Shown: positions 17,191 to 24,974 of the stretch, piece after piece | Layout of the letters: every line of letters starts with the position of its first letter | Numbering within the stretch: position 1 is the stretch's first letter | From: Leptofilum sp965223525 | GTDB taxonomy: Bacteria > Chloroflexota > Anaerolineae > Promineifilales > Promineifilaceae | Direction of reading: 5' to 3' | Length of the DNA: 64,000 nucleotides | Assembly: GCF_965223525.1 (NCBI RefSeq) | Contig: NZ_OZ245005.1 | Span: 1,922,001-1,986,000, forward strand | Made by a program: the position numbers and the translations under genes | Notes under the pieces: model-generated | What the model saw: the letters and a program-made list of their open reading frames with translations, nothing else | What the model was told of the DNA's origin: nothing | Database searches by the model: none

Positions 17191-17240
17191 CTTGTGGGTA
17201 CCTCCTTTAAGAATTTTTTGCAGTTTTTGCTGCGGAAAAC

Positions 17241-17269
17241 AGTCTACCATGCCTTTTTTTGTGGGTCAA
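17241..17269 (-). promoter_or_regulatory. Sigma-70-type promoter of the 23-residue ORF
   Basis: Minus-strand TTGACC (17264-17269), a 17-base spacer, then TAGACT (17241-17246). The expected start of transcription is near 17234, giving a 5' leader of about 44 bases ahead of the ORF. Confidence 0.75.
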
Positions 17270-17312
17270 GGCGAATTTTTTGCAGCGTTTTGACGTTTTC
17301 CGCTTTAAAAAA

Positions 17313-17341
17313 TTTGCAAAACTTGGCGGGTTTGTTATCAT
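17313..17341 (+). promoter_or_regulatory. Possible promoter of rpsF-ssb-rpsR
   Basis: TTTGCA (17313-17318), 17 bases, TATCAT (17336-17341). It is divergent from the promoter of the small ORF about 45 bases away. Moderate match only; the A/T-rich region offers other candidates. Confidence 0.35.
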
Positions 17342-17449
17342 TCTCCACCGTTGCACAGCAAAAATTTATATATCTGCTGCTTTCCGCTCTTAAACAAGAT
17401 TTAAGGGCAAAGCTCGCCAGAGTAATTCCAAGGAAAGGAGGTTAGCAAC

Positions 17450-17743
17450 GTGCGAGAGTACGAAGTTACCGTTATTTTTCAAGCTAATTTAGATGATGAG
17501 GCGCGTTCTGCAGTTGTAGAGCGTGTTTCTGGTTGGTTAACCCACGGTGAAGCCGACGAAGAAAAGCCGGTTCCCAATGTTTGGGGTCAGCGCCGTTTGG
17601 CTTATGACATCCGCAAACAATCAGAAGGTTACTACATTTTGTTTGATGCCAAGCTGGAGCCTGATAGGTTGCCAGACATCGAACGAAATATGCAATATGC
17701 TGAGGAAGTTTTGCGCTATTTGATCGTGCGTAAAGAATCATAG
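17450..17743 (+). CDS. rpsF: 30S ribosomal protein S6
   Basis: A 97-residue S6. It begins MREYEVTVIFQANLDDE, has the central GQRRLAYDIRKQSEGYYILF strand pair and ends EEVLRYLIVRKES, all typical. Start is GTG at 17450 with AAAGGAGGT (17434-17442) at ideal spacing. It is first of the conserved rpsF-ssb-rpsR group. S6 binds S18 on the platform of the small subunit, which fits rpsR being third in the operon. Confidence 0.96.
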   Translation: MREYEVTVIFQANLDDEARSAVVERVSGWLTHGEADEEKPVPNVWGQRRLAYDIRKQSEGYYILFDAKLEPDRLPDIERNMQYAEEVLRYLIVRKES

Positions 17744-17875
17744 GCAGTACATTTTACAGATGCGTTATTGATTGGTTGGGTTGGTTTCATGTTGTGCAGC
17801 AGATATTACCAACCAGTCAGTGACATCATTTTACAAACGAACAACGGGTAAATCCCCCATTGTTGGGAGTGTGTC

Positions 17876-18217
17876 ATGAACAAGGGGCTGAACAAAGTTA
17901 TGATTATTGGTTGGGTTGATGGTGAACCAGAAGTACGCGAGACGCCCAATGGCCGACCAGTTGCTTCGTTCAGCGTCGCCACTTCCCGTACTTGGACTTC
18001 ATCTGATGGGGCCAAGCATGAAGAGACAGAATGGTTTAATGTGGTTGCCTGGGGCAATTTAGCCGAGATTAGCAGCAAGCGTTTGGGACACGGCAAGCAA
18101 GTTTATGTGGAAGGGCGTTTGCAAACCCGTAGCTGGGATGATAGCAACGGGCAGAAGCATTTTCGGACAGAAGTGATTGCCCATGAGCTCATTGCGATGG
18201 CAGAAAATAACAGTTAG
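17876..18217 (+). CDS. ssb: Single-stranded DNA-binding protein
   Basis: A 113-residue OB-fold protein. MNKGLNKVMIIGWVDGEPEV, PVASFSVATSRTW and TEWFNVVAWGNLAE are the standard SSB strands; KQVYVEGRLQTRSWDD and RTEVIAHELI close the fold. It ends right after the OB-fold with no Gly-rich linker or acidic DDDIPF-like tip, so the usual protein-interaction tail is missing. It may therefore be a secondary SSB, or the lineage may lack that tail. It sits in the rpsF-rpsR operon, the common place for ssb. Confidence 0.93.
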   Translation: MNKGLNKVMIIGWVDGEPEVRETPNGRPVASFSVATSRTWTSSDGAKHEETEWFNVVAWGNLAEISSKRLGHGKQVYVEGRLQTRSWDDSNGQKHFRTEVIAHELIAMAENNS

Positions 18218-18266
18218 CTAATTAGACCTTTTGCAATGGGCGTTTGCATTATTTAAGAGGATAAAA

Positions 18267-18497
18267 ATGCGTTCAAGAAATCGTGGTCCAAGAAGAAGAC
18301 GGGCCTGCAACTTTTGTGTAGATGGTGTGAAAGTTATTGATTACAAGCAGCATGAGATGTTGAGTCGGTATGTGAATGAGTACGGCCGCATCCGTCCACG
18401 TCGGCAAACGGGTACTTGCGCCAAACACCAACGGGCTTTGGCTGTAGCTGTCAAGCGCGCTCGGCACATTGCCTTGCTGCCATTTGTAGACGAATAA
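18267..18497 (+). CDS. rpsR: 30S ribosomal protein S18
   Basis: A 76-residue S18 of the zinc-binding (C+) kind: CNFCVDG near the start and TGTCAKHQRALAVAVKRAR later. ATG 18267 follows AAGAGG (18255-18260) and begins MRSRNRGPRRRRACNFC, the expected basic start; an upstream in-frame start at 18231 adds unrelated residues. It partners S6. The rplI gene that often follows is absent; a parvulin-like gene comes next 14 bases later. Confidence 0.95.
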   Translation: MRSRNRGPRRRRACNFCVDGVKVIDYKQHEMLSRYVNEYGRIRPRRQTGTCAKHQRALAVAVKRARHIALLPFVDE

Positions 18498-18511
18498 TCA
18501 ACCAATAAATT

Positions 18512-19843
18512 ATGGCCAAGAAACAAGAAACTCAAACGACATCTGAGCAACGCCAAACGCGCAAAGAGGTGCTGTTGGCACGTAAGCAGGCACAACAAAC
18601 GCGCCGGATTCGTATTGGCGTTGGTATTGTGGGTGGTTTGCTGCTGTTGATCTTTTTGGCTGCTGTTGTCAATGAATTGCTCATTGCTCCCAATCGCGCC
18701 GTTGCTATTGTGAATGAAGAAGAAATTTCGTTAGGTGATTGGCAAGACCGGGTGCGTTTTGAGCGCGCCCAGCGCATTATTTTGCTGGAAAATCAGCTAG
18801 CGGCTTTCCAGGATAATGTAGGCTTTGTGCAGCAGTTTGCCGGCCAAACGATTAATGAGTTATTGCAAACGGAGCAGCTAGGTCAGGCAGTCTTAAACCA
18901 GATGATTGATGAGGTCGTCATTCGCCAAGCGGCTGAGGCACGGGGCATCACGGTAACGGATGAAGAGGTGCAGAACAACATTGAGGCGACGTTTAGCTTT
19001 TATGATGGTGGCTTGCCGACGCCGCTGCCAACGGCAACCGCGACGGTAGAACCGACACCTTCTATTACGCCGCTGCCAACGGCCGTTATCACAGATGTTG
19101 TGCCGACAGCAATGCCTACTCCCACTGCCTCCCCACCCCCAACAAACACACCAGCCCCCACCGCCACGCCCGTTTCTGCTGAGGCATTCCAGCAAGAATT
19201 TAGCGACTTTATGACCCAGTTTGCGGAAAAAGGCGTGTCTGAGGAGCTTTACCGGGAGATTGTGCGTACACAGCTTTATCGGGAACGGTTGGTTGAGGCG
19301 TTGGCGGAAGAGAATGAGTTGTCTGATGAAGCGGAACAGGCAAGTTTCTTTGTGCTGCAGTTTGGCACTGAAGAAGAAGCTAATGAGGCTGAAGCCCTCA
19401 TTGCAGAGCAAGGATATTTGCCCGTGTGGAATGAAATTCGCAGCATTGTTCCTGATCCAGAATCTGGGTCTACCGCCTCGACCGACGAAGTTGTTTGGCT
19501 CACCCAAACCGCAACGGCCAACCGCCTGGGGGCAGAGGTGGCTGAAGCTGCCTTTACGCTGCCAATTAGGGAACCCAGCAGCGTTATTTCTCGCACGGTG
19601 GACGCTCAGACGACGCTCTATTATCTGATTCAACTGACGGGTAAGGAAGAACGGCCGTTGTCTGCCACGGAATATCAAACATTGCAGCAAGAAAACCTGG
19701 GAGCTTTCATTCAAGAACAGCTTGTGACCGGTGGCCTTACGCTCACGGAGTATGATCGGGGACGCACCCCCACAAATCCGGTGCTAGACCCGATCTTCAC
19801 CACGCCGCCAACCGCAACCCCAGCCTTACCAACTGGCGGCTAG
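18512..19843 (+). CDS. Membrane-anchored SurA/PrsA-like peptidyl-prolyl isomerase
   Basis: A 443-residue protein. A basic N-terminus is followed by one membrane helix (about 32-52), then a SurA-N-like chaperone region (VAIVNEEEISLGDWQDRV, later QMIDEVVIRQAAEARGITVT). A Thr-Pro linker (about 165-225) and a second helical part with a C-terminal parvulin-like domain (about 275-420) follow. The parvulin signatures are weak, so isomerase activity is uncertain; a foldase role outside the membrane is likely. It lies 14 bases downstream of rpsR, an unusual operon partner, so it is probably cotranscribed with ribosomal genes. Confidence 0.82.
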   Translation: MAKKQETQTTSEQRQTRKEVLLARKQAQQTRRIRIGVGIVGGLLLLIFLAAVVNELLIAPNRAVAIVNEEEISLGDWQDRVRFERAQRIILLENQLAAFQDNVGFVQQFAGQTINELLQTEQLGQAVLNQMIDEVVIRQAAEARGITVTDEEVQNNIEATFSFYDGGLPTPLPTATATVEPTPSITPLPTAVITDVVPTAMPTPTASPPPTNTPAPTATPVSAEAFQQEFSDFMTQFAEKGVSEELYREIVRTQLYRERLVEALAEENELSDEAEQASFFVLQFGTEEEANEAEALIAEQGYLPVWNEIRSIVPDPESGSTASTDEVVWLTQTATANRLGAEVAEAAFTLPIREPSSVISRTVDAQTTLYYLIQLTGKEERPLSATEYQTLQQENLGAFIQEQLVTGGLTLTEYDRGRTPTNPVLDPIFTTPPTATPALPTGG

Positions 19844-19902
19844 CGCGAATTAACTGATAACGAGGAGAGAGCATCCTCAGATGCGTGCGACTCCAAAAAA
19901 GC

Positions 19903-19931
19903 AAGGGCGGGTCATTTTATGGCCTGCCCTT
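19903..19931 (+). terminator. Hairpin after the parvulin gene
   Basis: AAGGGCGGG (19903-19911) pairs with CCTGCCCTT (19923-19931), one G-T wobble, loop of 11, followed by ATTTGCGTT. It is a plausible but not strong terminator of the rpsF operon. Confidence 0.5.
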
Positions 19932-19963
19932 ATTTGCGTTAATTGGCAGTTGGGGCAAAAATC

Positions 19964-20734
19964 ATGTTCATGAGCGAGGAAACCATCTGGCTGGAAGGTG
20001 CAATTTCTGTGGAGGCGGCTCTGCGAGGGCAGACACGGCAGGTAACGGCCGTTTACCTGCAAAAAGGGACCAGTCGCCGTTGGGAAAAACGCCTAGCCAA
20101 ATTGCAGCAACTCACCCAACAGGCCAACGTGCCGCTCAAGTTGGTGGATGAACAGTTCGTCACCCAGCGGGCAACGGGCAATTCTCATGGTGGGGTGGTG
20201 GCGGAAGCAGGCCCACGCTACTTTGTCTCGCTGGAATCGCTGGTGGTGGGTGTGGAACGGCCGTTTATCGTGATGTTAGACGGCATTGAGGATCCATACA
20301 ACTTTGGCCAAGCGTTACGCTCGCTGTACGCGGCAGGGGCGGGGGGCGTGGTGGTGCGCCCGCGCAACTGGTTTAGCGCGGCGGGCGTGGTAGCCCGCGC
20401 CTCTGCAGGCGTGTCTGAGCAGATGCCCATTGCCATTGCCGAAACGGCCGAACATGCCGCCGCTGCCTTTCGCCAGCTAGGGCTGCACATTGCCGCTACC
20501 AGCAACCAAAACGCCATCTCCGTTTATGATGCGGACCTCACCGTCCCGCTGTTTTTGCTGCTGGGCGGGGAAAAACGAGGCATCACACGCTCATTTTTGG
20601 CGCAGGCAGACCTCATTTTGCAAATTCCGTATGCCCAGCCTAACTTTCAGCATTCGCTTGGCGTTGTTGCCTCAGCCGCCACCATCGCCTTTGAGGTAAT
20701 GCGCCAGAGAACAACGAATAAAAATCCGCGATAA
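19964..20734 (+). CDS. SpoU/TrmH-family RNA 2'-O-methyltransferase (RlmB-like)
   Basis: About 256 residues. A substrate-binding N-terminal part (EEAIWL-like WLEGAISVEAALRG, then QVTAVYLQKG) precedes the SPOUT fold. Typical motifs are VMLDGIEDPYNFGQALRSLYAAGAG (motif 1 region), LLLGGEKRGI (motif 2) and IPYAQPNFQHSLGVVASAATIAFE (motif 3, with SLGV where most have SLNV/SLNVS). It should methylate a ribose 2'-OH in rRNA or tRNA, using SAM bound in the knot. Start may be ATG 19964 or 19970; both lack a good ribosome-binding site. Confidence 0.88.
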   Translation: MFMSEETIWLEGAISVEAALRGQTRQVTAVYLQKGTSRRWEKRLAKLQQLTQQANVPLKLVDEQFVTQRATGNSHGGVVAEAGPRYFVSLESLVVGVERPFIVMLDGIEDPYNFGQALRSLYAAGAGGVVVRPRNWFSAAGVVARASAGVSEQMPIAIAETAEHAAAAFRQLGLHIAATSNQNAISVYDADLTVPLFLLLGGEKRGITRSFLAQADLILQIPYAQPNFQHSLGVVASAATIAFEVMRQRTTNKNPR

Positions 20735-20757
20735 TCCGCGCAATCTGTGGCGAATTT
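20719..20757. repeat. Degenerate CCGCG/ATCTGTGG repeat
   Basis: AAATCCGCGATAATCCGCG followed by CAATCTGTGGCGAATT. It is of the same type as elements at 35148-35183 and 38134-38200 and spans the end of the methyltransferase gene and the gap after it. Confidence 0.45.
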
Positions 20758-20766
20758 GAAACAATT

Positions 20767-22086
20767 ATGGCTGATTTAGCAAACATTGAGCCGAAAAAAC
20801 CTCGCTGGAAAACGGCCGTTAACAGCCTTGGCCCTATTTTCGTTACCCTGCTTGCTCTGGTGCTGGCCATTGAGGTTGGTTTCCGGCTGTTTTACCAGCT
20901 CATACCCATCGAGGTGTGTGCCGCCGACCCGATCATTGGTACATACACCTGTCAACCTTACTTTGAATACGACAAGCCGCTACGCATCGGCTACCGTTAT
21001 ACGCCAAACTTTAAGCTAGAAGGTATGTGGAACCCCGCCAACCCGTACCTGGCCAATTCCGATGACAGCACCGCCCCCAGCAACCGGGACGACTCATTTG
21101 AATACCGCTTTGTAACCGATGATCACGGCTTCCCCAATGAACCCGCCGTCTGGCAGGCTCAGTACGACATTGTAATTGCTGGGGATTCTTTCACCATTCG
21201 CACTGCACCCACTACCTGGATTGAGCGGCTGGAGCAACACGCCGGGCAAGAGATTCTGACGCTGGGTGCCCCCAGTTGGAGCACCCTCAACCAGGCAGAG
21301 GCAATCCGGCAATTTGGCTTGGACAAGCAACCTGAATTTGTGTTGCTCATGTTTTTTGAGGGGAACGACATCCTCAACACGCAGCAATATTTAGAACGCA
21401 GAGACAGCGGGCTAGATTGGCGGGAATATGATTTGCAGGACGTGCCGTTCACGCGCAGGCTACTCACGCCGCACTTTGCCACGTATTTGTGGCAGGAGCT
21501 TTTTCCACCAGAACCGGAAGCTGCGCCAGATTATCGGTATCCCGTGGTGGCCAGCACGGAGGCCGGGCCGATTGAGACGGTGTTCAAGGATGTTCATTTG
21601 CTACCCTTGAGTGCCGATTATAACATTTTGGCGGCTTCGGATGAGTTTACGGCCGTAAAAGCCACCCTCATCACCCTCAACGAAGAAGTGGCAGCGCAGG
21701 GCGCACAACTGGTTGTCGTTTATATTCCCAGCAAGGAGCATGTGCTTTGGTCGCGCATTTGGGATCCAGAAGATGTGAACAACGTGCTAGAGCGCACCGT
21801 CACGGTGACGTTGAGCGACGGTGATTCAGGCCACCTGCAATGGGAGCCAACCTATCTAACTTTTGATAAATTTGGGGAAACCACACAAGCGCAGGAGCGG
21901 CTGCTGGCAGATTTTGCGGCCGAAGCAGGGATTCATTTTTTGAACCTGTCCCCGATATTTTGGGAAGAAAGCATTCAACATGGAGAGCTGTACCATTACG
22001 GCGACCCGCATTGGAACCAAGCTGGTAACGATCTGGCGGCAGATGCTATCTGGGCATTTTTGCAATCGTTGGAATTGGAAGAGTAG
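20767..22086 (+). CDS. Membrane-anchored SGNH/GDSL hydrolase-like protein
   Basis: A 439-residue protein with an N-terminal membrane helix (about 22-43) and an extracytoplasmic body. The SGNH blocks are visible: IVIAGDSFT (nucleophile Ser), TLGAPSWST (Gly block), FFEGNDI (Asn block) and HYGDPHWNQAGNDLAA (Asp-x-x-His). This DPHWN form is like AlgX/AlgJ and other SGNH O-acetyl-transfer or esterase proteins acting on polysaccharides. The true substrate is unknown. No ribosome-binding site is evident. The 3' end overlaps the convergent membrane-protein gene by 41 bases. Confidence 0.8.
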   Translation: MADLANIEPKKPRWKTAVNSLGPIFVTLLALVLAIEVGFRLFYQLIPIEVCAADPIIGTYTCQPYFEYDKPLRIGYRYTPNFKLEGMWNPANPYLANSDDSTAPSNRDDSFEYRFVTDDHGFPNEPAVWQAQYDIVIAGDSFTIRTAPTTWIERLEQHAGQEILTLGAPSWSTLNQAEAIRQFGLDKQPEFVLLMFFEGNDILNTQQYLERRDSGLDWREYDLQDVPFTRRLLTPHFATYLWQELFPPEPEAAPDYRYPVVASTEAGPIETVFKDVHLLPLSADYNILAASDEFTAVKATLITLNEEVAAQGAQLVVVYIPSKEHVLWSRIWDPEDVNNVLERTVTVTLSDGDSGHLQWEPTYLTFDKFGETTQAQERLLADFAAEAGIHFLNLSPIFWEESIQHGELYHYGDPHWNQAGNDLAADAIWAFLQSLELEE

Positions 22087-22618
22087 GTGTGCTTGTGCGT
22101 TTTTTGCACTGGTTTGTAAACCTTCTCCAAAAGTAGACAGTACCGCTCAGGCCAATGACCGTGCCAGAGAGAACAAAGGCAACGGCCGTTGCCATAAAGC
22201 CTACATACGATTCCGTCGGTACGTTTAGAATGGTCATAGCCAGCCCCACTACTGCCATGACCAGCACCCCGCCAACGACGCCGCAAAGCGACCCCCAAAC
22301 AAGTGCTGCAATGAGAGGAGAGGGGCCGGAAGAAACGGCCGTTAACACTGTGCGTAACGTGGGAGGTAGCTCCTGAGTTGGAATATTGGCACCCATCTGC
22401 AACTTTAAAATGGCCCAGTTCGTTGCTTGTCGTTCCATCGGATCGCCTATTTCGCGTAGCGAGAGATAAACATGCTCGCCACGTTGAATGACAGAACGGG
22501 CACTGAATGAATCTACCAGTCGCGCCTGAAGCAGTTGCTCACGCAAGGGAGGATGTGAAATAAGCAGCAGCTCATTCTCTTCAAAAGAGGTAGAAAGTGG
22601 ATGGGTCAGGGTTGCCAT
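22046..22618 (-). CDS. Small membrane protein of unknown function
   Basis: A 190-residue protein not recognised. The first 100 residues are soluble and helical (ENELLLISHPPLREQLLQAR). Two hydrophobic helices follow, about 105-130 (LIAALVWGSLCGVVGGVLVM) and 142-166 (YVGFMATAVAFVLSGTVIGL), separated by a short loop. A basic tail is at the C-terminus. It converges with, and overlaps by 41 bases, the SGNH gene. Two copies of the iterated ACGGCCGT palindrome lie in it, one inside the perfect 16-base GGCAACGGCCGTTGCC (22178-22193). Confidence 0.65.
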   Translation of the reverse strand: MATLTHPLSTSFEENELLLISHPPLREQLLQARLVDSFSARSVIQRGEHVYLSLREIGDPMERQATNWAILKLQMGANIPTQELPPTLRTVLTAVSSGPSPLIAALVWGSLCGVVGGVLVMAVVGLAMTILNVPTESYVGFMATAVAFVLSGTVIGLSGTVYFWRRFTNQCKKRTSTPTLPIPTIAKMPR

Positions 22619-22687
22619 GACACCTTCATTATGATTGCCAGCTTAAAGCGTGGTCAATTGGACTTATGGTCTACCCTCTCACCGTTC

Positions 22688-22741
22688 AGCAAACCACAGA
22701 AAATATTTTAAAAACCGAGGAGTGATTTCTCTGTGGTTTGC
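22688..22741. terminator. Long inverted repeat, 13-bp arms
   Basis: AGCAAACCACAGA (22688-22700) and its exact complement TCTGTGGTTTGCT (22729-22741) flank an A/T-rich 28-base loop. It resembles a mobile-element-like palindrome or terminator. Confidence 0.5.
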
Positions 22742-22746
22742 TCAAG

Positions 22747-22797
22747 TAAAAGCGGGAGAAATGGCTCTGCTTTATTTCAAATACTTTCCCGCTTTTA
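22747..22797. terminator. Long inverted repeat, 11-bp arms
   Basis: TAAAAGCGGGA (22747-22757) pairs exactly with TCCCGCTTTTA (22787-22797). Its right arm overlaps the -35 box of the sucC promoter, so folding of the DNA or protein binding here could affect sucCD transcription. Confidence 0.5.
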
Positions 22798-22821
22798 CAT
22801 CATACTGGGGCGTGTTATAAT
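22794..22821 (+). promoter_or_regulatory. Promoter of sucCD
   Basis: TTTACA (22794-22799), 16-base spacer, consensus TATAAT (22816-22821). The expected transcript starts near 22828, about 110 bases before the GTG of sucC. Confidence 0.7.
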
Positions 22822-22938
22822 TTTTGCGCTCTTTTCATATAAATGTGAACACAATCGAGCCTGTTCGCACTTTCCAAACAAACCATCCTGATAAATGAAA
22901 ATTGATGGAAAAAGATCCCCACTACAAGGAGTGAATAC

Positions 22939-24096
22939 GTGAATCTGCACGAATACCAAGCAAAACGATTGTTTGCCGAGCACGGCGTGCCGATTCCCAA
23001 CGGTGATGTGGCCTCAACACCGGCTGAGGCGCGTGAAATTGCCAGGGAATTGGGTGGCAAAGTGGTTGTCAAATCGCAGGTGCTTATTGGCGGTCGTGGC
23101 AAAGCTGGCGGCATTAAATTAGCAAATGATCCTGACGAGGCTGAAGCAATGGCCCGCCAAATTTTGGGCATGGACATCAAGGGCTTTCAGGTGAACAAAG
23201 TGCTCATTGATGAGCAATCTCCTGGCGGCATTGATCAGGAAATCTACCTGGCGGTTCTCATTGACCGTGCCAAGCGTCGGCCCATGGTGATGGCCTCGGC
23301 CGAAGGCGGCATGGACATTGAGGAAGTTAATGAACGGAGCCCAGAGAAAATATTCCGGGTGCATGTAGAGCCAGCTTTGGGTGTGCGTGGCTACCAATCC
23401 ACTTATCTGGCTTCATCAATGGATTTGCCCCGCGAGCTTTGGCGAGAGTTTCACAAAGTTGTATCCGGTTTATATGCTTGCTTCATCGCCAACGACGCTT
23501 CGCTAACCGAAATTAACCCACTGGTAATTACCGGTACGGGCCGACTCATGGCGCTGGATGGCAAAATGTCTATAGATGATAATGGCCTATCTCGCCAACC
23601 AAGATTGGCCGAGATGCGGGATGTAGATGAAGAAACGGCCGCAGAAAAAGAAGCACGTCTCAGCGGCATCAATCTCATTCAGCTAGATGGCAATATAGGC
23701 TGCATGGTCAACGGCGCTGGTTTGGCAATGGCCACCATGGACGTGGTAAAAAAGTTTGGTGAAGAAGATAACTGCGCTCCGGCCAACTTTCTAGACATTG
23801 GCGGTGGCGCCAAAGCGGAACAGGTGGCTACTGCACTGCGTCTCATCTTGTCAGACAAAAGCGTGAAGGCGGTGCTGATCAACATTTTTGGCGGCATCAC
23901 TCGTGGGGATGAAGTGGCCAGGGGCATCATCGAAGCGCTGGAGCAAGTGAAGCCTGACGTGCCAATGGTCGTGCGCCTGGCTGGAACCAACGCTGCAGAA
24001 GGGATGGCGATTTTGGCAAATTCAGAAATGGAAACGGCCGCTACCCTCTCAGATGCAGCCCAAAAAGCGGTTGTTGCCGCAAAGGGGGCCATGTAA
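22939..24096 (+). CDS. sucC: Succinate-CoA ligase, beta subunit
   Basis: A 385-residue ATP-grasp protein starting at GTG 22939 with AAGGAG nearby. MNLHEYQAKRLFAEHGVPIP, GKVVVKSQVLIGGRGKAGG (nucleotide lysines), ANDASLTEINPLVITGTGR (metal site) and IFGGITRGDEVARGII are diagnostic. With SucD it converts succinyl-CoA to succinate with substrate-level ATP or GTP formation in the TCA cycle. It overlaps sucD by one base. No exact ACGGCCGT occurs here, only the near form ACGGCCGC twice. Confidence 0.97.
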   Translation: MNLHEYQAKRLFAEHGVPIPNGDVASTPAEAREIARELGGKVVVKSQVLIGGRGKAGGIKLANDPDEAEAMARQILGMDIKGFQVNKVLIDEQSPGGIDQEIYLAVLIDRAKRRPMVMASAEGGMDIEEVNERSPEKIFRVHVEPALGVRGYQSTYLASSMDLPRELWREFHKVVSGLYACFIANDASLTEINPLVITGTGRLMALDGKMSIDDNGLSRQPRLAEMRDVDEETAAEKEARLSGINLIQLDGNIGCMVNGAGLAMATMDVVKKFGEEDNCAPANFLDIGGGAKAEQVATALRLILSDKSVKAVLINIFGGITRGDEVARGIIEALEQVKPDVPMVVRLAGTNAAEGMAILANSEMETAATLSDAAQKAVVAAKGAM

Positions 24097-24974
24097 TGAG
24101 CATTCTCGTAAATAAAAACACACGTCTCATTGTTCAGGGCATTACTGGTCGGGAAGGTAGCTTCCACACGACCCAAATGATAGCTTACGGCACCAATGTT
24201 GTGGCCGGTGTAACGCCCGGCAAAGGCGGCCAATGGTTTAGCACCGATGATAAAAAAGTGCCTGTATTTGACACTGTGAAGGAAGCTGTGGCCGCGACCG
24301 ATGCCAACGCATCGCTCATTTTTGTGCCCGCTCGCTTTGCGGTGGATGCCATTTACGAAGCCGCTGATGCTGGCGTTGCGCTTGTTATTTGCCTCACAGA
24401 ACATATTCCTGTTTTGGATATGATTGCTGCCCGCGCTTACCTGGATACGCGCGATGTCCGGCTGATTGGGCCAAACTGCCCAGGCTTGCTCACCCCCGGC
24501 GAGACCAAAGTTGGCATCATTCCTGGCTCGATTGCCATGCCTGGCAATGTGGGTGTGGTTTCCAAGAGTGGAACGCTCACCTACGAGGTGATTGATGCGC
24601 TGACCAAGCTGGGCATCGGCCAATCCACCTGCGTAGGGATTGGTGGCGATCCCATTGCCGGAACCAATTTTATTGATGTATTAGCATTGTTTGAAGAAGA
24701 CCCAGCCACTGAGCAAATTGTGATGATTGGTGAGATTGGCGGCAATGCGGAAGAGCAGGCGGCTGCTTATATCGCCCAACATGTTACCAAGCCAGTGACT
24801 TCGTTCATTGCTGGCCGCACTGCGCCTCCTGGAAAGCGCATGGGTCATGCTGGTGCCATTGTTGAAGGCAAAAGTGGCACGGCCGAAAGCAAGGTTGAGG
24901 CGTTGCGGGCAGCGGGCGTGCGCGTGGCCGACAATCCAGACGACATTGCCAAAATCGTCGCTGAGCGACGGTAA
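24096..24974 (+). CDS. sucD: Succinate-CoA ligase, alpha subunit
   Basis: A 292-residue partner of SucC. NTRLIVQGITGREGSFHT and ATDANASLIFVPARFAVDAI form the CoA-binding half. The phosphohistidine is in RMGHAGAIVEGKSGT near residue 248, and CPGLLTPGE is the usual loop. The ATG overlaps the sucC stop codon (TAATG), so the subunits are co-translated. Confidence 0.97.
   Translation: MSILVNKNTRLIVQGITGREGSFHTTQMIAYGTNVVAGVTPGKGGQWFSTDDKKVPVFDTVKEAVAATDANASLIFVPARFAVDAIYEAADAGVALVICLTEHIPVLDMIAARAYLDTRDVRLIGPNCPGLLTPGETKVGIIPGSIAMPGNVGVVSKSGTLTYEVIDALTKLGIGQSTCVGIGGDPIAGTNFIDVLALFEEDPATEQIVMIGEIGGNAEEQAAAYIAQHVTKPVTSFIAGRTAPPGKRMGHAGAIVEGKSGTAESKVEALRAAGVRVADNPDDIAKIVAERR

Larger units (their letters stand above)
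22619..22938. other. Intergenic region ahead of sucC
   Basis: 320 bases without a gene. It holds two large perfect-arm hairpins (22688-22741 and 22747-22797) and a sucC promoter (22794-22821), then a leader of about 110 bases. The second hairpin ends where the -35 box begins. Confidence 0.6.

Noticed and set aside
18893..19714. 273-codon minus-strand open frame
   Set aside because: Antisense to the parvulin-like gene; composition is biased and no motif is present.
19881..19973. 30-codon plus-strand ORF ending in ATGA overlap with the RNA methyltransferase start
   Set aside because: The overlap is suggestive of a leader, but the ribosome-binding site is about 18 bases away and a terminator-like hairpin lies inside it.
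22619..22938. Riboswitch or RNA gene ahead of sucC
   Set aside because: Hairpins are present but no known riboswitch core was recognised, and they lie mostly upstream of the promoter.
23679..24623. 314-codon minus-strand open frame
   Set aside because: It overlaps sucC and sucD on the other strand and encodes no known family.
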